Below, one piece after another: positions 9,452 to 17,435 of a DNA stretch of 64,000 nucleotides. The notes under the pieces were generated by a model. It searched no databases and was not told the origin of the DNA. It saw only the letters and a list, made by a program, of their open reading frames with translations. Source of the stretch: Nostoc calcicola FACHB-3891 (GTDB lineage Bacteria > Cyanobacteriota > Cyanobacteriia > Cyanobacteriales > Nostocaceae); assembly GCF_014697355.1 (NCBI RefSeq), contig NZ_JACJRQ010000004.1, forward strand, positions 124,001 to 188,000, in the 5' to 3' direction. The position numbers and the translations under genes are program-made. Position 1 is the first letter of the stretch. Each line of letters starts with the position of its first letter.

Positions 9452-9655
9452 TTAAACTCCTGTGGCTGAATAGTTAAAGATATCGCGATCGCCTTTTGGT
9501 TTTGTTCTTACCCAGGTAACAGTCCAATCACCTTCCACCTTGTCAGTAGGATTAACCTCGTATTCTGCATCTCCCCATTTTGCTCGAAACCCTCCCGAAA
9601 TAGTTTCAGCTTGACTAAGAGAAAGTTCGTCAACATAAGAAAAGTTAGTAATCAT
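9452..9655 (-). CDS. Double-glycine leader peptide, putative secreted RiPP/bacteriocin-like precursor
   Basis: 67 residues. The first 22, MITNFSYVDELSLSQAETIS plus GG, match the consensus of double-glycine leaders cleaved by C39 peptidase-ABC exporters (ELSxxExxxISGG). The 45-residue mature part (FRAKWGDAEYEVNP onward) has no Cys and is rich in Trp, charged residues and aromatics. AAAGGAGCG about 8-10 nt before the ATG is a strong ribosome site. It lies 192 bp downstream, on the same strand, of a second GG-leader gene (9848-10012). No exporter or modification enzyme is close, so export would rely on a transporter elsewhere. Absence of Cys argues against a lanthipeptide; an unmodified signal or bacteriocin peptide is more likely. 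Confidence 0.7.
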   Translation of the reverse strand: MITNFSYVDELSLSQAETISGGFRAKWGDAEYEVNPTDKVEGDWTVTWVRTKPKGDRDIFNYSATGV

Positions 9656-9847
9656 TTTGAGCGCTCCTTTGCTAAGAATGTATTAAATGTCTCAAAAGAC
9701 AGAAGAGATTAACTCACATTTAGCAGTAGAAGTAAGTCAACCTAAAAAAACATAAAACAGACTAACTCCCTTCTCTATAAAGAAAAAAAATTTACCTTAC
9801 CTACAAGGGGAGGGGTCTTGAGTTTAATTTGGTTGACCTATTTACCA

Positions 9848-10012
9848 TTATTGGGGAATTGGAGTTGCAGTAGATACTCTATTTCTTCGATTTATTTGAT
9901 CGTCTCCGCCGCCAGTCGGCCCTTCAGGAGTGTCTTGTCCCCCAGATAAAAACTGCTGTTCTTCTGTGGTTAACTCCACAAGTAAATCCAATGTACTCTT
10001 TTGCTTTGACAT
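9848..10012 (-). CDS. Short double-glycine leader peptide (54 aa)
   Basis: I translated this from the complement: ATG at 10012, TAA at 9848-9850. The leader MSKQKSTLDLLVELTTEEQQ is followed by FLSGG, a textbook GG processing site (LxxELTxEEQxxLSGG). The predicted mature peptide has about 29 residues: Gly-, Asp- and Arg-rich (QDTPEGPTGGGDDQINRRNR) and ending VSTATPIPQ, without Cys. GTGAGGGAATTAATT upstream gives a Shine-Dalgarno. It precedes the second GG peptide gene on the same strand, so the two probably form a small transcription unit. The leader is the strong evidence; the peptide's function is unknown. Confidence 0.7.
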   Translation of the reverse strand: MSKQKSTLDLLVELTTEEQQFLSGGQDTPEGPTGGGDDQINRRNRVSTATPIPQ

Positions 10013-10494
10013 AATTAATTCCCTCACTTACTTAATAAGGTGATTATCATCTTCACTAGACTATAAGAAACTTTTGTCCTCAATTCATAAGTCAAAAGGT
10101 GGAACTAGGTTCTAGCTTTGTTCTACCTTTTGATATTTTCAAGAATCAATTTTTAACAAAAAATAGTGATTTACAAGACAAAGATTGAGTGATTAGTTTA
10201 ATACAATGAAGGCGATGTCTAGCGACAAGCCGCTTTGCGTCTAGGCAGTCTCAGAAGATGATTGGAAACTCAGTAGACCGAAAATTTTTGCGATGCCTTC
10301 TCTACAAGAGGCTCCGCCAACGACGCCCATACCCATCGCTAAAAAATAGTAGTTTATGATACCGTTTTTTATAAACTGCAAAAAAGTTGATTTCTAGAGC
10401 AAATGATAAACTGAGCTTATAAAAGCCGAGCTAAAGATCAACCATAATCAACACTCAGTAGGAACTCTACCTTCCCCGTAAAAAGGTCAATTAA
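10013..10494. other. Intergenic region upstream of the GG-peptide genes
   Basis: Besides the hairpin at 10093-10132 it holds a GC-rich repeat (GCGATGCC...GGCTCCGCC near 10290-10330) of the kind scattered through cyanobacterial genomes, and an AT-rich stretch. Short frames inside it derive from the repeat and have no support. Confidence 0.4.
10093..10132. promoter_or_regulatory. Hairpin upstream of the GG-peptide genes
   Basis: CAAAAGGTGGAAC (10093-10105) pairs with GTTCTACCTTTTG (10120-10132) with one G-T pair. It sits 81-120 bp before the start of the 54-residue peptide gene, so it may be a 5' UTR structure, an operator or a terminator of upstream transcription. Confidence 0.4.
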
Positions 10495-11055
10495 CTAGAG
10501 AAATTGTACTTTACCAAGTTTTTTGAGAGCAAAAAATAATGAAGTAATATGAAAGGCTTGTAGAAGGATACCGTTATCAATATCTTTGACTAATTTGGAC
10601 AACGGCAACAGAATTACATCAATTTGTTCTGTAATATCTAGCTTTAAATCATCTACAAGTTCTACATTTGTTGCTAAAAAACAATAAATTAGATTATTAT
10701 GAGTTGCTGAATTAGGTGATATTATACCAGTCTCAACAAAATTGTTGCTTGTATACCCTGATTCTTCCAATAACTCACGTTTTGCAGCTTCCATTGGGGA
10801 AGAATCTTCTAAATCCATAGAACCGCCTGGTAATTCTAAAACTGTTTTTTGCACACCGTGGCGATATTGTTTGACTAAAACAACTTCCTGGCTTTTAGTT
10901 ATTGCGACAACATTTACCCAAGTTGGATATTCAAAAATATAAAAAGGCTCTACTATTTTCCCCTCAGGCATTTGACAAGTATCAGCCCGCAGTTTTAGCC
11001 ATTTATCTTGCACCAAATATTTAGAACTTAATACAGTCCAATCAAACGAATTCAT
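10495..11055 (-). CDS. NUDIX hydrolase (ADP-ribose pyrophosphatase-like)
   Basis: 186 residues with the layout of ADP-sugar pyrophosphatases: an N-terminal beta domain (~1-50), then VNVVAITKSQEVVLVKQYRHG, the ELPGGSMDLED loop and the NUDIX helix KRELLEESGY near 90-100. The helix glutamates that bind Mg2+ are present. The spacing between the GG and the RE element is one residue longer than the classic NUDIX box, so specificity could differ. By family knowledge it would hydrolyse ADP-ribose or a related nucleotide diphosphate in the cytosol. It is a single gene, convergent with none of its neighbours, and ends 483 bp from the GG-peptide genes. Confidence 0.82.
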   Translation of the reverse strand: MNSFDWTVLSSKYLVQDKWLKLRADTCQMPEGKIVEPFYIFEYPTWVNVVAITKSQEVVLVKQYRHGVQKTVLELPGGSMDLEDSSPMEAAKRELLEESGYTSNNFVETGIISPNSATHNNLIYCFLATNVELVDDLKLDITEQIDVILLPLSKLVKDIDNGILLQAFHITSLFFALKKLGKVQFL

Positions 11056-11115
11056 GTTAGTTAATAGTTAGAGTTTGTTGCTGTTCAAAGTAATTATTTC
11101 TAATGAATTTAAATC

Positions 11116-11260
11116 AACGTGAGTTCGACAAACCTCACCCTCCCAACCTCCCTCTCCTAAAAGGCGAGGGAGGAGCAAGAAAAATCAAGGTTTTGCTCCC
11201 CTCTCCTCGTAGGAGAGGGGTTGGGGGTGAGGTCAAAACAGTACTCATCGAACTCACGTT
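11116..11260. repeat. 145-bp inverted-repeat element
   Basis: Outer 13-bp repeats AACGTGAGTTCGA (11116-11128) and TCGAACTCACGTT (11248-11260) are exact reverse complements. Inside, CCTCACCC...CTCCTCC faces GAGAGGGGTTGGGGGTGAGG. Half of such an element recurs at about 14945-15003 (same TCGAACTCACGTT end). No gene; the frame across it is an artefact of the repeat. The rest of 11056-11403 shows nothing. Confidence 0.65.
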
Positions 11261-11403
11261 AAATCAGGTAAAGGTAGTGCGTTCCCCGAAGGGATTGTCG
11301 AAGACATCGCCATTGGCTGTCCAAGGTGTCTCCAAAACTGAAACTGTCTTACTAAAATTAATCTTTGCAAGCTTTTTTTCTAAAAGTAAATTTTGTTTGT
11401 AAT

Positions 11404-11979
11404 TCAATAAATCCGCGTTGCTAGAATTACTGCATGTCTCGCAGTGACTCGAATTTCTGTAGCAATGATATGGGGATCTTTCAACCAAAATTCCCTGAGT
11501 GGATCTATGCGTCCTTGCCATTCTGGCGGCCAGTATTCTTCTGGTGTTAGGTCATCCAGTATAATTAAGCCTCCAATTTTTAAAGCATTTATTAATATCT
11601 GAGGTTCAACAACTTTGGCGTTTCCGCCATCAGCAAATAACAAATCAAAAGGAGCATAGGAAAGTAAGTCGTGCCAATCGCCTTGAAGTACGTGGACATT
11701 AGACTTATGTGCAAATAAGCGTTGCACAAGTGTGGCGCGATCGCCATCGCTCTCTATGGTAATAAATGTACTATCTGCGTGTAATGCACTCACAATCCAA
11801 GCAGCACCAACTCCGCAGCCAGTACCAATTTCCGCAATTTGACCTTGTATGATGTGGTTGGTGAGGACTTGCAACAAACGACCAACTTCCGGGAGTGAAG
11901 ATTGAGAAAAATCCAGCTGTGCAGCCAGCATTTGAGCTTGTTGTACTAATGGCGGAATAGAAGCAACGCTATAAGTCAT
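11404..11979 (-). CDS. Class I SAM-dependent O-methyltransferase-like protein
   Basis: 191 residues. SAM-binding motif I IAEIGTGCGVGAAWI (~48-62), acidic residue after beta-2 (FITIESDGD), motif IV-like LLFADGGNAK and IILDDLTPEEYWPP give the Rossmann fold of the catechol-O-methyltransferase-like family. The acceptor is unknown. The start is only 5 nt after the stop of the upstream metallo-hydrolase gene, so it is the last gene of a likely operon 13108 to 11404 (AtzH-like, metallo-hydrolase, methyltransferase). Confidence 0.8.
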   Translation of the reverse strand: MTYSVASIPPLVQQAQMLAAQLDFSQSSLPEVGRLLQVLTNHIIQGQIAEIGTGCGVGAAWIVSALHADSTFITIESDGDRATLVQRLFAHKSNVHVLQGDWHDLLSYAPFDLLFADGGNAKVVEPQILINALKIGGLIILDDLTPEEYWPPEWQGRIDPLREFWLKDPHIIATEIRVTARHAVILATRIY

Positions 11980-11984
11980 GAGTT

Positions 11985-12710
11985 CTACTCCTTCACCAAA
12001 ACTTCCCGTAACATCGCTTCCAAATCCCGCAATGCACGTTCACCATCTCCGACAAACGTCGTCCCGTGCATTGTTGCTAGGGTACGCGGCCCGAGTGCAG
12101 CTAATTCTTGGAGAATGCGATGGGTATGTGTTGTGTATGGTATGTAATTAGGAAAGGGACTTGCTTCATAATTGACTATTGTTTGACGCGATCGCTCGAT
12201 AATATCAGACTCAGTTATTGGCTCGACATCTCCAAATTGGTGAAATAGATCTGAGCAAAAAAGTGTCTTATGGGTAGTTTCAAAGAATAATCCTGCATCC
12301 CAACCGTGGGGAACTTGGGGTGTATGGTAAAACTTAAAATTATATTTACCAGTGTTTAAAACTTCGGTGTGTTGCATACTCTTAGATGGACGAATTGCAA
12401 AATCATCTATATTTACAAAGGTCGCTAAAGGACTACAAACTGTTTGAGCGTTTGGCGCAATAGCCAGCCATTCGTTGAGAGAACCACATTCGTCTGCTTC
12501 AAAATGACTAAAACTAATCCAGCGAATTTGTGATGGCTCAAGAATTTTTCCCACTGCATCACGTACTAGTGGAAATATCCCTTTAAGACCCGTATGAAAC
12601 AATAATGGTTCTTCGTCCTTGACTAAGAACTGGATAAATTGCAGGTCTGCATTTGAGTCATAGGTTGAGATGCGATAGATATCCGAGGCAATTTCAGTAA
12701 TAGTTGTCAT
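11985..12710 (-). CDS. Metallo-beta-lactamase-fold protein of the flavodiiron (ODP) type
   Basis: 241 residues from the ATG at 12710; the frame extends further upstream but would run into the preceding gene. The metal motif is HFEADE at 69-74, the HxExD pattern of di-iron flavodiiron proteins and not the zinc HxHxDH of lactamases. Further candidate ligands are the His of VPHGWD, the Asp of FCSDLF and the His of TMHGTTF. No flavodoxin or rubredoxin domain is attached. The family binds two irons and reacts with O2 or NO, or acts as a hydrolase; the role here is unknown. Operon with the AtzH-like gene 11 bp upstream and the methyltransferase 5 bp downstream. Confidence 0.78.
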   Translation of the reverse strand: MTTITEIASDIYRISTYDSNADLQFIQFLVKDEEPLLFHTGLKGIFPLVRDAVGKILEPSQIRWISFSHFEADECGSLNEWLAIAPNAQTVCSPLATFVNIDDFAIRPSKSMQHTEVLNTGKYNFKFYHTPQVPHGWDAGLFFETTHKTLFCSDLFHQFGDVEPITESDIIERSRQTIVNYEASPFPNYIPYTTHTHRILQELAALGPRTLATMHGTTFVGDGERALRDLEAMLREVLVKE

Positions 12711-12721
12711 AATTTTAAAAT

Positions 12722-13108
12722 TCACAAAGGTAACAAAGAAACATGTGCTGAAACTACTTTCCATCCTTCGGCGAACCTGTACCAAGTCTGGCTTTGTCGC
12801 CCGAAACGTTCTACACCACCGATAATGCGGCGAAACTCTAAAGTCACGGTTGCGGTATCTTTTCCAAAGGTGACAACTTTCAGATTCGAGATTTCTCGCT
12901 CTATTTTCGGATTTGGTCGAGAGGCGCGAAAGTTCCGAATTTCATCGCTACCATAGAGATTTTCTGTTACCCCGAACCGAACTACTTCGGGCGCATCCCA
13001 AAACAAGCTATCCATCACCTCTAAATTGTTATTAGAAAGCGCTTCTTCATACTGAAGATATAAATCAGTTACTTCAGCTACAATGCCAGGGTCATCTACT
13101 GGGGTCAT
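12722..13108 (-). CDS. AtzH/HpxZ-like protein, SnoaL (NTF2-like) fold
   Basis: About 128 residues, DUF3225/AtzH-like: [20 protein letters not shown], then the conserved pattern [30 protein letters not shown], and the C-terminal [12 protein letters not shown] strand. The family accompanies amidohydrolases and oxidative catabolic genes (HpxZ in oxalurate breakdown, AtzH in s-triazine breakdown). ATG at 13108 is preferred over the in-frame TTG at 13120. First gene of a likely operon with the ODP-type metallo-hydrolase and methyltransferase. Substrate not inferable. Confidence 0.75.
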   Translation of the reverse strand: MTPVDDPGIVAEVTDLYLQYEEALSNNNLEVMDSLFWDAPEVVRFGVTENLYGSDEIRNFRASRPNPKIEREISNLKVVTFGKDTATVTLEFRRIIGGVERFGRQSQTWYRFAEGWKVVSAHVSLLPL

Positions 13109-13273
13109 TCCTGTTACCAATTTTTGGTTATTGACTAATTATGAACTTTTTGACGTACCAAATCACCGAAGTTGGAGACTTGCTGCATAAACAAAAATGA
13201 CCCGACAAGACAAACACTAGCAGTAAGCAATAATAGAGCGATCGGATCGCTCAAAAGTAACCTTTGAGATGAA

Positions 13274-14068
13274 TTACTTGTATAAAAAAGATAAGGGATT
13301 GCTCATATTTTCGGCAAAACTAAGAATACCGCGATCGCGATGTTCGTAAATTAATTTTCCTTGAGAATCAAATAGAAAAGTTCCTCCACGTTGTGTCAAA
13401 TAAGATGAATCTGGTACATAAGTATTCCAGTTGCTCAAAACTTCGGTCATGTTTTTTAGGCGCAAGGTTGCTAGTTCAAATGGGCGCTGAAAGCCTTTTC
13501 CTCCAGCCGCCTTGAAAAACGAACCTTTGATTGGTGGTAGAGGTGTACCCTTCACAACTTCCTCATCAGCAATTAATTGCGGTGCTTTTTTATCACCTTT
13601 ATAACCCCGAAAAACTTCTTTCAGCGTTCCTGGGCTACCAATCCCAGCACACATTAGCATTAAATTTAGCCAAGCTTTTTGTGACGTTGATAGCATTGGA
13701 AATTGTATAGATAAACCGCTATAAAGACCTAAAATAGCGTGAATTTCAGCTATCATATCCATAAACAACCATTCTTGAGGAAATCCCGTATATTCACAAA
13801 ACTTGATCCCAGAATTGCGGTTTCCAATTCCAATAGCGCGAATTGTAATTCCTCTTGCTTGGATCTTTTCTTTTTCTCTTTGCAGCCACCAAGCGTATTC
13901 TAAATTATCAAAATCTCCCAACTGCGACCAAATAAGTATGAGCAACTTTGATGTATTCGAGCAACCATCTAAAACGGGTTTAATCTCTCCATCGCTAACT
14001 CGCAAGCGTTGAGTTTGACTCAAAATCGAGTAAATATCTGGAGAATTGGAGTGTGTTTGAGTGTTCAT
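13274..14068 (-). CDS. Peroxiredoxin-like (AhpC/TSA, PRXL2-type) family protein
   Basis: 264 residues. Thioredoxin-like core with LLILIWSQLGDFDNLEYAWW near 43-62, IRAIGIGNRNSGIKFCEYTG, and a C-terminal sheet LTQRGGTFLFDSQGKLIYEH. This layout is seen in cyanobacterial AhpC/TSA-like proteins that lack the classical PxxxTxxC peroxidatic motif; here the site after the first strand has SQLGD and no Cys. So a peroxidase function is uncertain and the fold assignment is what the sequence supports. It is upstream of the AtzH-like operon in the same direction, 165 bp away. Confidence 0.65.
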   Translation of the reverse strand: MNTQTHSNSPDIYSILSQTQRLRVSDGEIKPVLDGCSNTSKLLILIWSQLGDFDNLEYAWWLQREKEKIQARGITIRAIGIGNRNSGIKFCEYTGFPQEWLFMDMIAEIHAILGLYSGLSIQFPMLSTSQKAWLNLMLMCAGIGSPGTLKEVFRGYKGDKKAPQLIADEEVVKGTPLPPIKGSFFKAAGGKGFQRPFELATLRLKNMTEVLSNWNTYVPDSSYLTQRGGTFLFDSQGKLIYEHRDRGILSFAENMSNPLSFLYK

Positions 14069-14441
14069 TTAGGTCAAAGCAACAGTCTTCAGATATGATT
14101 TTAGGGCTTTGAATGAGCCTCTTCTCCTACACAGTATCATCCATCCAGCTGCGCTTCAGCAGTCCCAATGCACCCGCGCTGACCAGTCCTGGTCAAACTC
14201 ATACCCGCATTGAGGGCATTTGTCAGTAAATAAAGGATGGGTATCTAGCAGTTCTAGCTGCTATTGAGACCAGATGGGGATTATGTAAAGGAGGCAGCGA
14301 TGGCTGCGCCAACGCCAAGGGCGAACGCAGTCTGGGATTTTTGGCATAGTATGATGCTATTACAATACCTTTGCCAAAATAACAGCCTACAAAAATTTTG
14401 AATTGGTATTAGCCCTCATCATTCCGTCTTACGAGGTTTTT
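14069..14441. other. Intergenic region with a possible transposase zinc-ribbon remnant
   Basis: On the minus strand about 14158-14226 translates to DKCPQCGYEFDQDWSARVHW followed by DC and a stop. The CPxCGYExDxD pattern resembles the last part of a TnpB-type zinc ribbon, but only ~23 codons remain, so the identity is tentative. The repeat AGGCAGCGATGGCTGCGCC lies near 14292. No complete gene. Confidence 0.3.
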
Positions 14442-14921
14442 ATGTCAGAAGGAGCAAAATTAATTGCCATCAACGCATCTGATGCACCGACAAGAACTAA
14501 GCCCTCGAACTATCCTGAACCATTTGCATCGCGTATGGTGGGCAGGGAGAAACACCCACTTGGTGACCTGTTTGGTCTCACGAACTTTGGCGTCAACCTC
14601 ACACGTCTGGCTCCCAATGCCGTTTCTGCCCTTCGTCACGCCCACACCTTGCAAGACGAGTTCATCTACATCTTGGAGGGGCACCCAACGCTACACACGG
14701 ATGAAGGTCGCACACAACTCTCCCCAGGTATGTGTGCCGCCTTCAAGGCTGGCACTGGTAACGCCCACCACCTGATCAACGAAACAAGAGAAGATGTTCT
14801 TTACCTCGAAATCGGGGACAGAACACCGCATGACGTTGGCAGCTATCCCGATGACGACCTTATGGCCAGTTTAGAGAATGGCTTGTGGAAATTTGTCCAC
14901 AAAGACGGCACACCGTACTAA
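14442..14921 (+). CDS. Cupin-domain protein
   Basis: 159 residues from the ATG at 14442, which has GAGG 6-9 nt upstream; an earlier ATG at 14403 has no ribosome site. Single cupin barrel: motif 1 RHAHTLQDEFIYILEGHP (metal-binding His/His/Glu) and motif 2 PGMCAAFKAGTGNAHHLIN (His). The YPDDDLMA and GTPY tail is common to bacterial cupins of unknown substrate. Likely a small cytosolic metal-dependent enzyme or binding protein. Monocistronic by spacing. Confidence 0.82.
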   Translation: MSEGAKLIAINASDAPTRTKPSNYPEPFASRMVGREKHPLGDLFGLTNFGVNLTRLAPNAVSALRHAHTLQDEFIYILEGHPTLHTDEGRTQLSPGMCAAFKAGTGNAHHLINETREDVLYLEIGDRTPHDVGSYPDDDLMASLENGLWKFVHKDGTPY

Positions 14922-14944
14922 TTTTGTCGAAGCTTTTGAAGCCT

Positions 14945-15130
14945 CTCTCCTTGCAGGGGAGAGGAATGGGAGCGGGGTTTTTTAAATCTGTCGAACTCAC
15001 GTTAATCTAAAATCCAAAATCTAAAATCTCAAATTCCTAGTAGTTCGCCAAGGAAACTTTGCGGGGTAAAGGGTAAGGGGTAAAGGGTAAAGGTTTTGAT
15101 TCTTTCCCCCTTACCCTTTACCCTTTTCCC
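14945..15130. repeat. Intergenic repeats downstream of the cupin gene
   Basis: Three items in a row: a CTCTCTCC/GGAGAG hairpin ending in TCGAACTCACGTT (half of the 11116-11260 element), AAATCC/AAATCT tandem units at ~15004-15032, and a purine/pyrimidine hairpin 15062-15130 (GGGTAAA units facing TTTACCC). They separate the converging cupin and TauE genes. Confidence 0.6.
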
Positions 15131-15169
15131 AGTCCAAACCTAGCAATTTTGGGTTGGCAGACCACTAGT

Positions 15170-15946
15170 TTAACCACGAACAAAAAAGTAGATGGTCATG
15201 GTGAAGGCAACAACCATAACAAATCTGCGAATTAATTGGGGTTCGAGTCTACGTGCATAGTGAGCGCTTAAATAACCACCCAAAGAACCAGCTACAGCCA
15301 TTAAAATTGCTTGATGCCAAGCAATCACACCTGCAAAAATAAAGGGGATAATGGCAATTCCATTGATACAACTGCCTAAAAATGTCTTAAAGGCATTTAT
15401 GGTATGGATATTTTTAATACCTAAAAATGATAAAGTTGCCAGCATTAAAATTCCTAGACCTGCTCCGAAAAAACCGCCATAGATTGCGATCGCTAATTGA
15501 GCTAGAACTAGATTAAATAAAGGTACAGACTCTGGTGATGACTTCTGACTTTGAAGTTGCAACCAACCTCTTACGGAATCGCCAAAGGTAAATACTAATG
15601 TTGCCACCAGTAATAAATAGGGAATCAGCTTTTTGAAGACATCTGACGATGTATATAATAAAGCCACAGAGCCAATGATTCCACCAATGAAACTGATGCC
15701 ACATAAAAGCAAGAAAACTTCTCGCTTGATGCCTAAATCTTTACGATAGGCTCCTGCACTGGCTAAAGATGCTACCCAAATAGCAGTATTATTTGTGGCA
15801 TTAGCTGGGATGGGTGGCACACCCGTAAATATGAGTGCTGGAAAAGTAATAAAACTCCCACCACCTGCTACAGCATTCAGTCCCCCTGCAAAAAAAGCAG
15901 TACTGAACAAAAGTAAGCTATGGAGAAACGTTAAAGATGGCGGCAT
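15170..15946 (-). CDS. TauE/SafE family permease (putative sulfite/sulfonate exporter)
   Basis: 258 residues, about eight hydrophobic helices. The N-terminal signature GGLNAVAGGGSFITFPAL is repeated in weaker form in the second half (YGGFFGAGLGILMLATL), the internal duplication typical of TauE/SafE (PF01925). Members export sulfite, sulfoacetate or taurine-derived anions, or take up organic acids, at the inner membrane. Its position beside a region rich in organosulfur genes suggests sulfite or sulfonate, but this family is also found elsewhere. The stop of the HAD gene is 17 bp upstream of its start, so the two may be co-transcribed. Confidence 0.85.
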   Translation of the reverse strand: MPPSLTFLHSLLLFSTAFFAGGLNAVAGGGSFITFPALIFTGVPPIPANATNNTAIWVASLASAGAYRKDLGIKREVFLLLCGISFIGGIIGSVALLYTSSDVFKKLIPYLLLVATLVFTFGDSVRGWLQLQSQKSSPESVPLFNLVLAQLAIAIYGGFFGAGLGILMLATLSFLGIKNIHTINAFKTFLGSCINGIAIIPFIFAGVIAWHQAILMAVAGSLGGYLSAHYARRLEPQLIRRFVMVVAFTMTIYFFVRG

Positions 15947-15962
15947 TATTTTGAGTGATAAA

Positions 15963-16619
15963 TTACAAATTAGGAATTACAAGTCGTGGAATATCTTCTG
16001 GACAATGAGCTATCAAGTCAGCACCGTGAGTCTTTAATTCTTCCTCAGTTCCATAGCCGTAAGTGACACCAATTGCAGCAATATGATTGCGTTTGGCTCC
16101 AATCATGTCGTGCTGGCGATCGCCAACCATTACCACACTGAAAGGTGAAAGATTTTCTGTTAATAATATGTAATGAATCAAGTCACCTTTTATGCTTCTA
16201 GTTCCATCAAGTTCACTACCATAAATGCCATCGAATAGTGACGATAAGCCAAAATTTTCAATAATGCGGGTAGCATAAATATGTGGTTTTGAAGTTGCTA
16301 CAAAAATTTTATAATTTGCCCAACGAAGGACTTTTAGAGTTTCTGTAATCTGGGGATAAAGAGAATTTTCAAATAATCCCATCGTAGAAAAACGACTACG
16401 ATATAGTGAAATGCACTGTTCGATCGCAGTGCGATCTGATGTTTTTAATAACTGCGAAAAGCTTTCTTTGATTGGAGGGCCAATACACCAGTGCAATTCA
16501 TCAACATCCGGTGGTATGTGACCAAGTTCAGATAGAGCATACTGAATACAGCGTGTGATGCCTACTTTAGGATCTGTCAAAGTTCCATCTAAATCAAATA
16601 AAATAGCGGAATCAATCAT
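15963..16619 (-). CDS. HAD-superfamily phosphatase (phosphoglycolate phosphatase-like)
   Basis: About 218 residues from the ATG at 16619; the upstream extension begins with TTG and adds nothing conserved. Motif I FDLDGTLTD (nucleophile DxD) is at ~8-16, motif II IFVATSKP, motif III lysine in RSIKGDLI, motif IV VMVGDRQHDMIGA. The C1 cap is helical. Resembles Gph / 5'-nucleotidase-type HADs. The natural phosphoester is not predictable. Upstream of and close to the TauE/SafE gene. Confidence 0.85.
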   Translation of the reverse strand: MIDSAILFDLDGTLTDPKVGITRCIQYALSELGHIPPDVDELHWCIGPPIKESFSQLLKTSDRTAIEQCISLYRSRFSTMGLFENSLYPQITETLKVLRWANYKIFVATSKPHIYATRIIENFGLSSLFDGIYGSELDGTRSIKGDLIHYILLTENLSPFSVVMVGDRQHDMIGAKRNHIAAIGVTYGYGTEEELKTHGADLIAHCPEDIPRLVIPNL

Positions 16620-16701
16620 ATTACTGAATTCAAAGTCCCATTCAAGCAAGCTGTGAAAAGAAAAAATAACCTTGTATGAATTTCATACAAAATTTAGATT
16701 T

Positions 16702-17415
16702 TTATGATACAGAAATTGGTGATTGAGCAATTATCTTTTGGATAATTTGTAGACGATTATCTCGACGATTTTTGTTAGCAGCTTTGACTCTGTTAACGAT
16801 CGCCTCCGGTGCAGTTTCGGGCGAACCACTTTGAAAAGGGGGTTGAGGATTGTATTCTATTCCTAGTTGAATCGATTGGGCGATCGCTTCTGTGAATAAT
16901 TCCGCAGCTATGACTAGTCCAAAGTCAATTCCTGCTGTCACACCCCCACCTGTAATCCGATTGCGATCGATTACAACCCTTTGTTTTACTACCTCTATGC
17001 CCAATAATTCCAGTAAATCTAAGTATGCCCAGTGAGTGGTGGCACGATACCCTTGGAGTAAACCAGCCGCCGCCAGTAGTAGAGAACCCGTGCAAACAGC
17101 TGTCACGTAGCGGGCTTGTTCTCCCTGAGTTTTCAGAAAATCGAGAAATTTGCTATCTTCCAGCTTGGCATCAATACCGGGTCCTCCCGGCACAAATAAT
17201 ACGTCTAAAGCTGGCGACTCGGAAAATGTCGTCTCAGGCAAAAAAGTGAGTCCGCGATCGCTCCGAATCGGTTCTAAAGTCTCCGCTAGCAGATATAATT
17301 GTGTATTTGGTAGTTTGCTAAAAACTTCGTAGGGTCCGGTAAAATCTAACTGCGTTAAATTTGGGAACAGTACAATACCGATAGATAGAGAAGTGGTTTG
17401 TTCTGTAGTAGTCAT
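16702..17415 (-). CDS. DJ-1/PfpI family protein, isonitrile hydratase-like
   Basis: 237 residues. N-terminal IGIVLFPNLTQLDFTGPYEV gives the Glu-type pocket, VLFVPGGPGID the second element, and the nucleophile elbow YVTAVCTGSLLLAAAGLLQG carries the catalytic Cys near 109. The C-terminal ITGGGVTAGIDFGL and YNPQPPF are as in isonitrile hydratases (InhA), which hydrate isocyanides to N-formamides. An AraC-type DNA-binding domain is absent. The EamA transporter gene lies just upstream (20 bp), probably the same transcript. Isonitrile specificity is inferred from subfamily features only. Confidence 0.8.
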   Translation of the reverse strand: MTTTEQTTSLSIGIVLFPNLTQLDFTGPYEVFSKLPNTQLYLLAETLEPIRSDRGLTFLPETTFSESPALDVLFVPGGPGIDAKLEDSKFLDFLKTQGEQARYVTAVCTGSLLLAAAGLLQGYRATTHWAYLDLLELLGIEVVKQRVVIDRNRITGGGVTAGIDFGLVIAAELFTEAIAQSIQLGIEYNPQPPFQSGSPETAPEAIVNRVKAANKNRRDNRLQIIQKIIAQSPISVS

Positions 17416-17435
17416 TTTTAATAATTCATAATGAT

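Noticed and set aside
11103..11402. Plus-strand frame of 99 codons
   Set aside because: It runs through the 145-bp inverted-repeat element and reads as translated repeat (PNLPLLKGEGG); no family features.
12711..12785. Longer N-terminus of the metallo-hydrolase
   Set aside because: It overlaps the upstream AtzH-like gene and adds no conserved residues; [10 protein letters not shown] is the natural start.
14158..14226. Zinc-ribbon-like reading frame as a gene
   Set aside because: Only ~23 codons with a stop; kept as a tentative remnant, not a gene.
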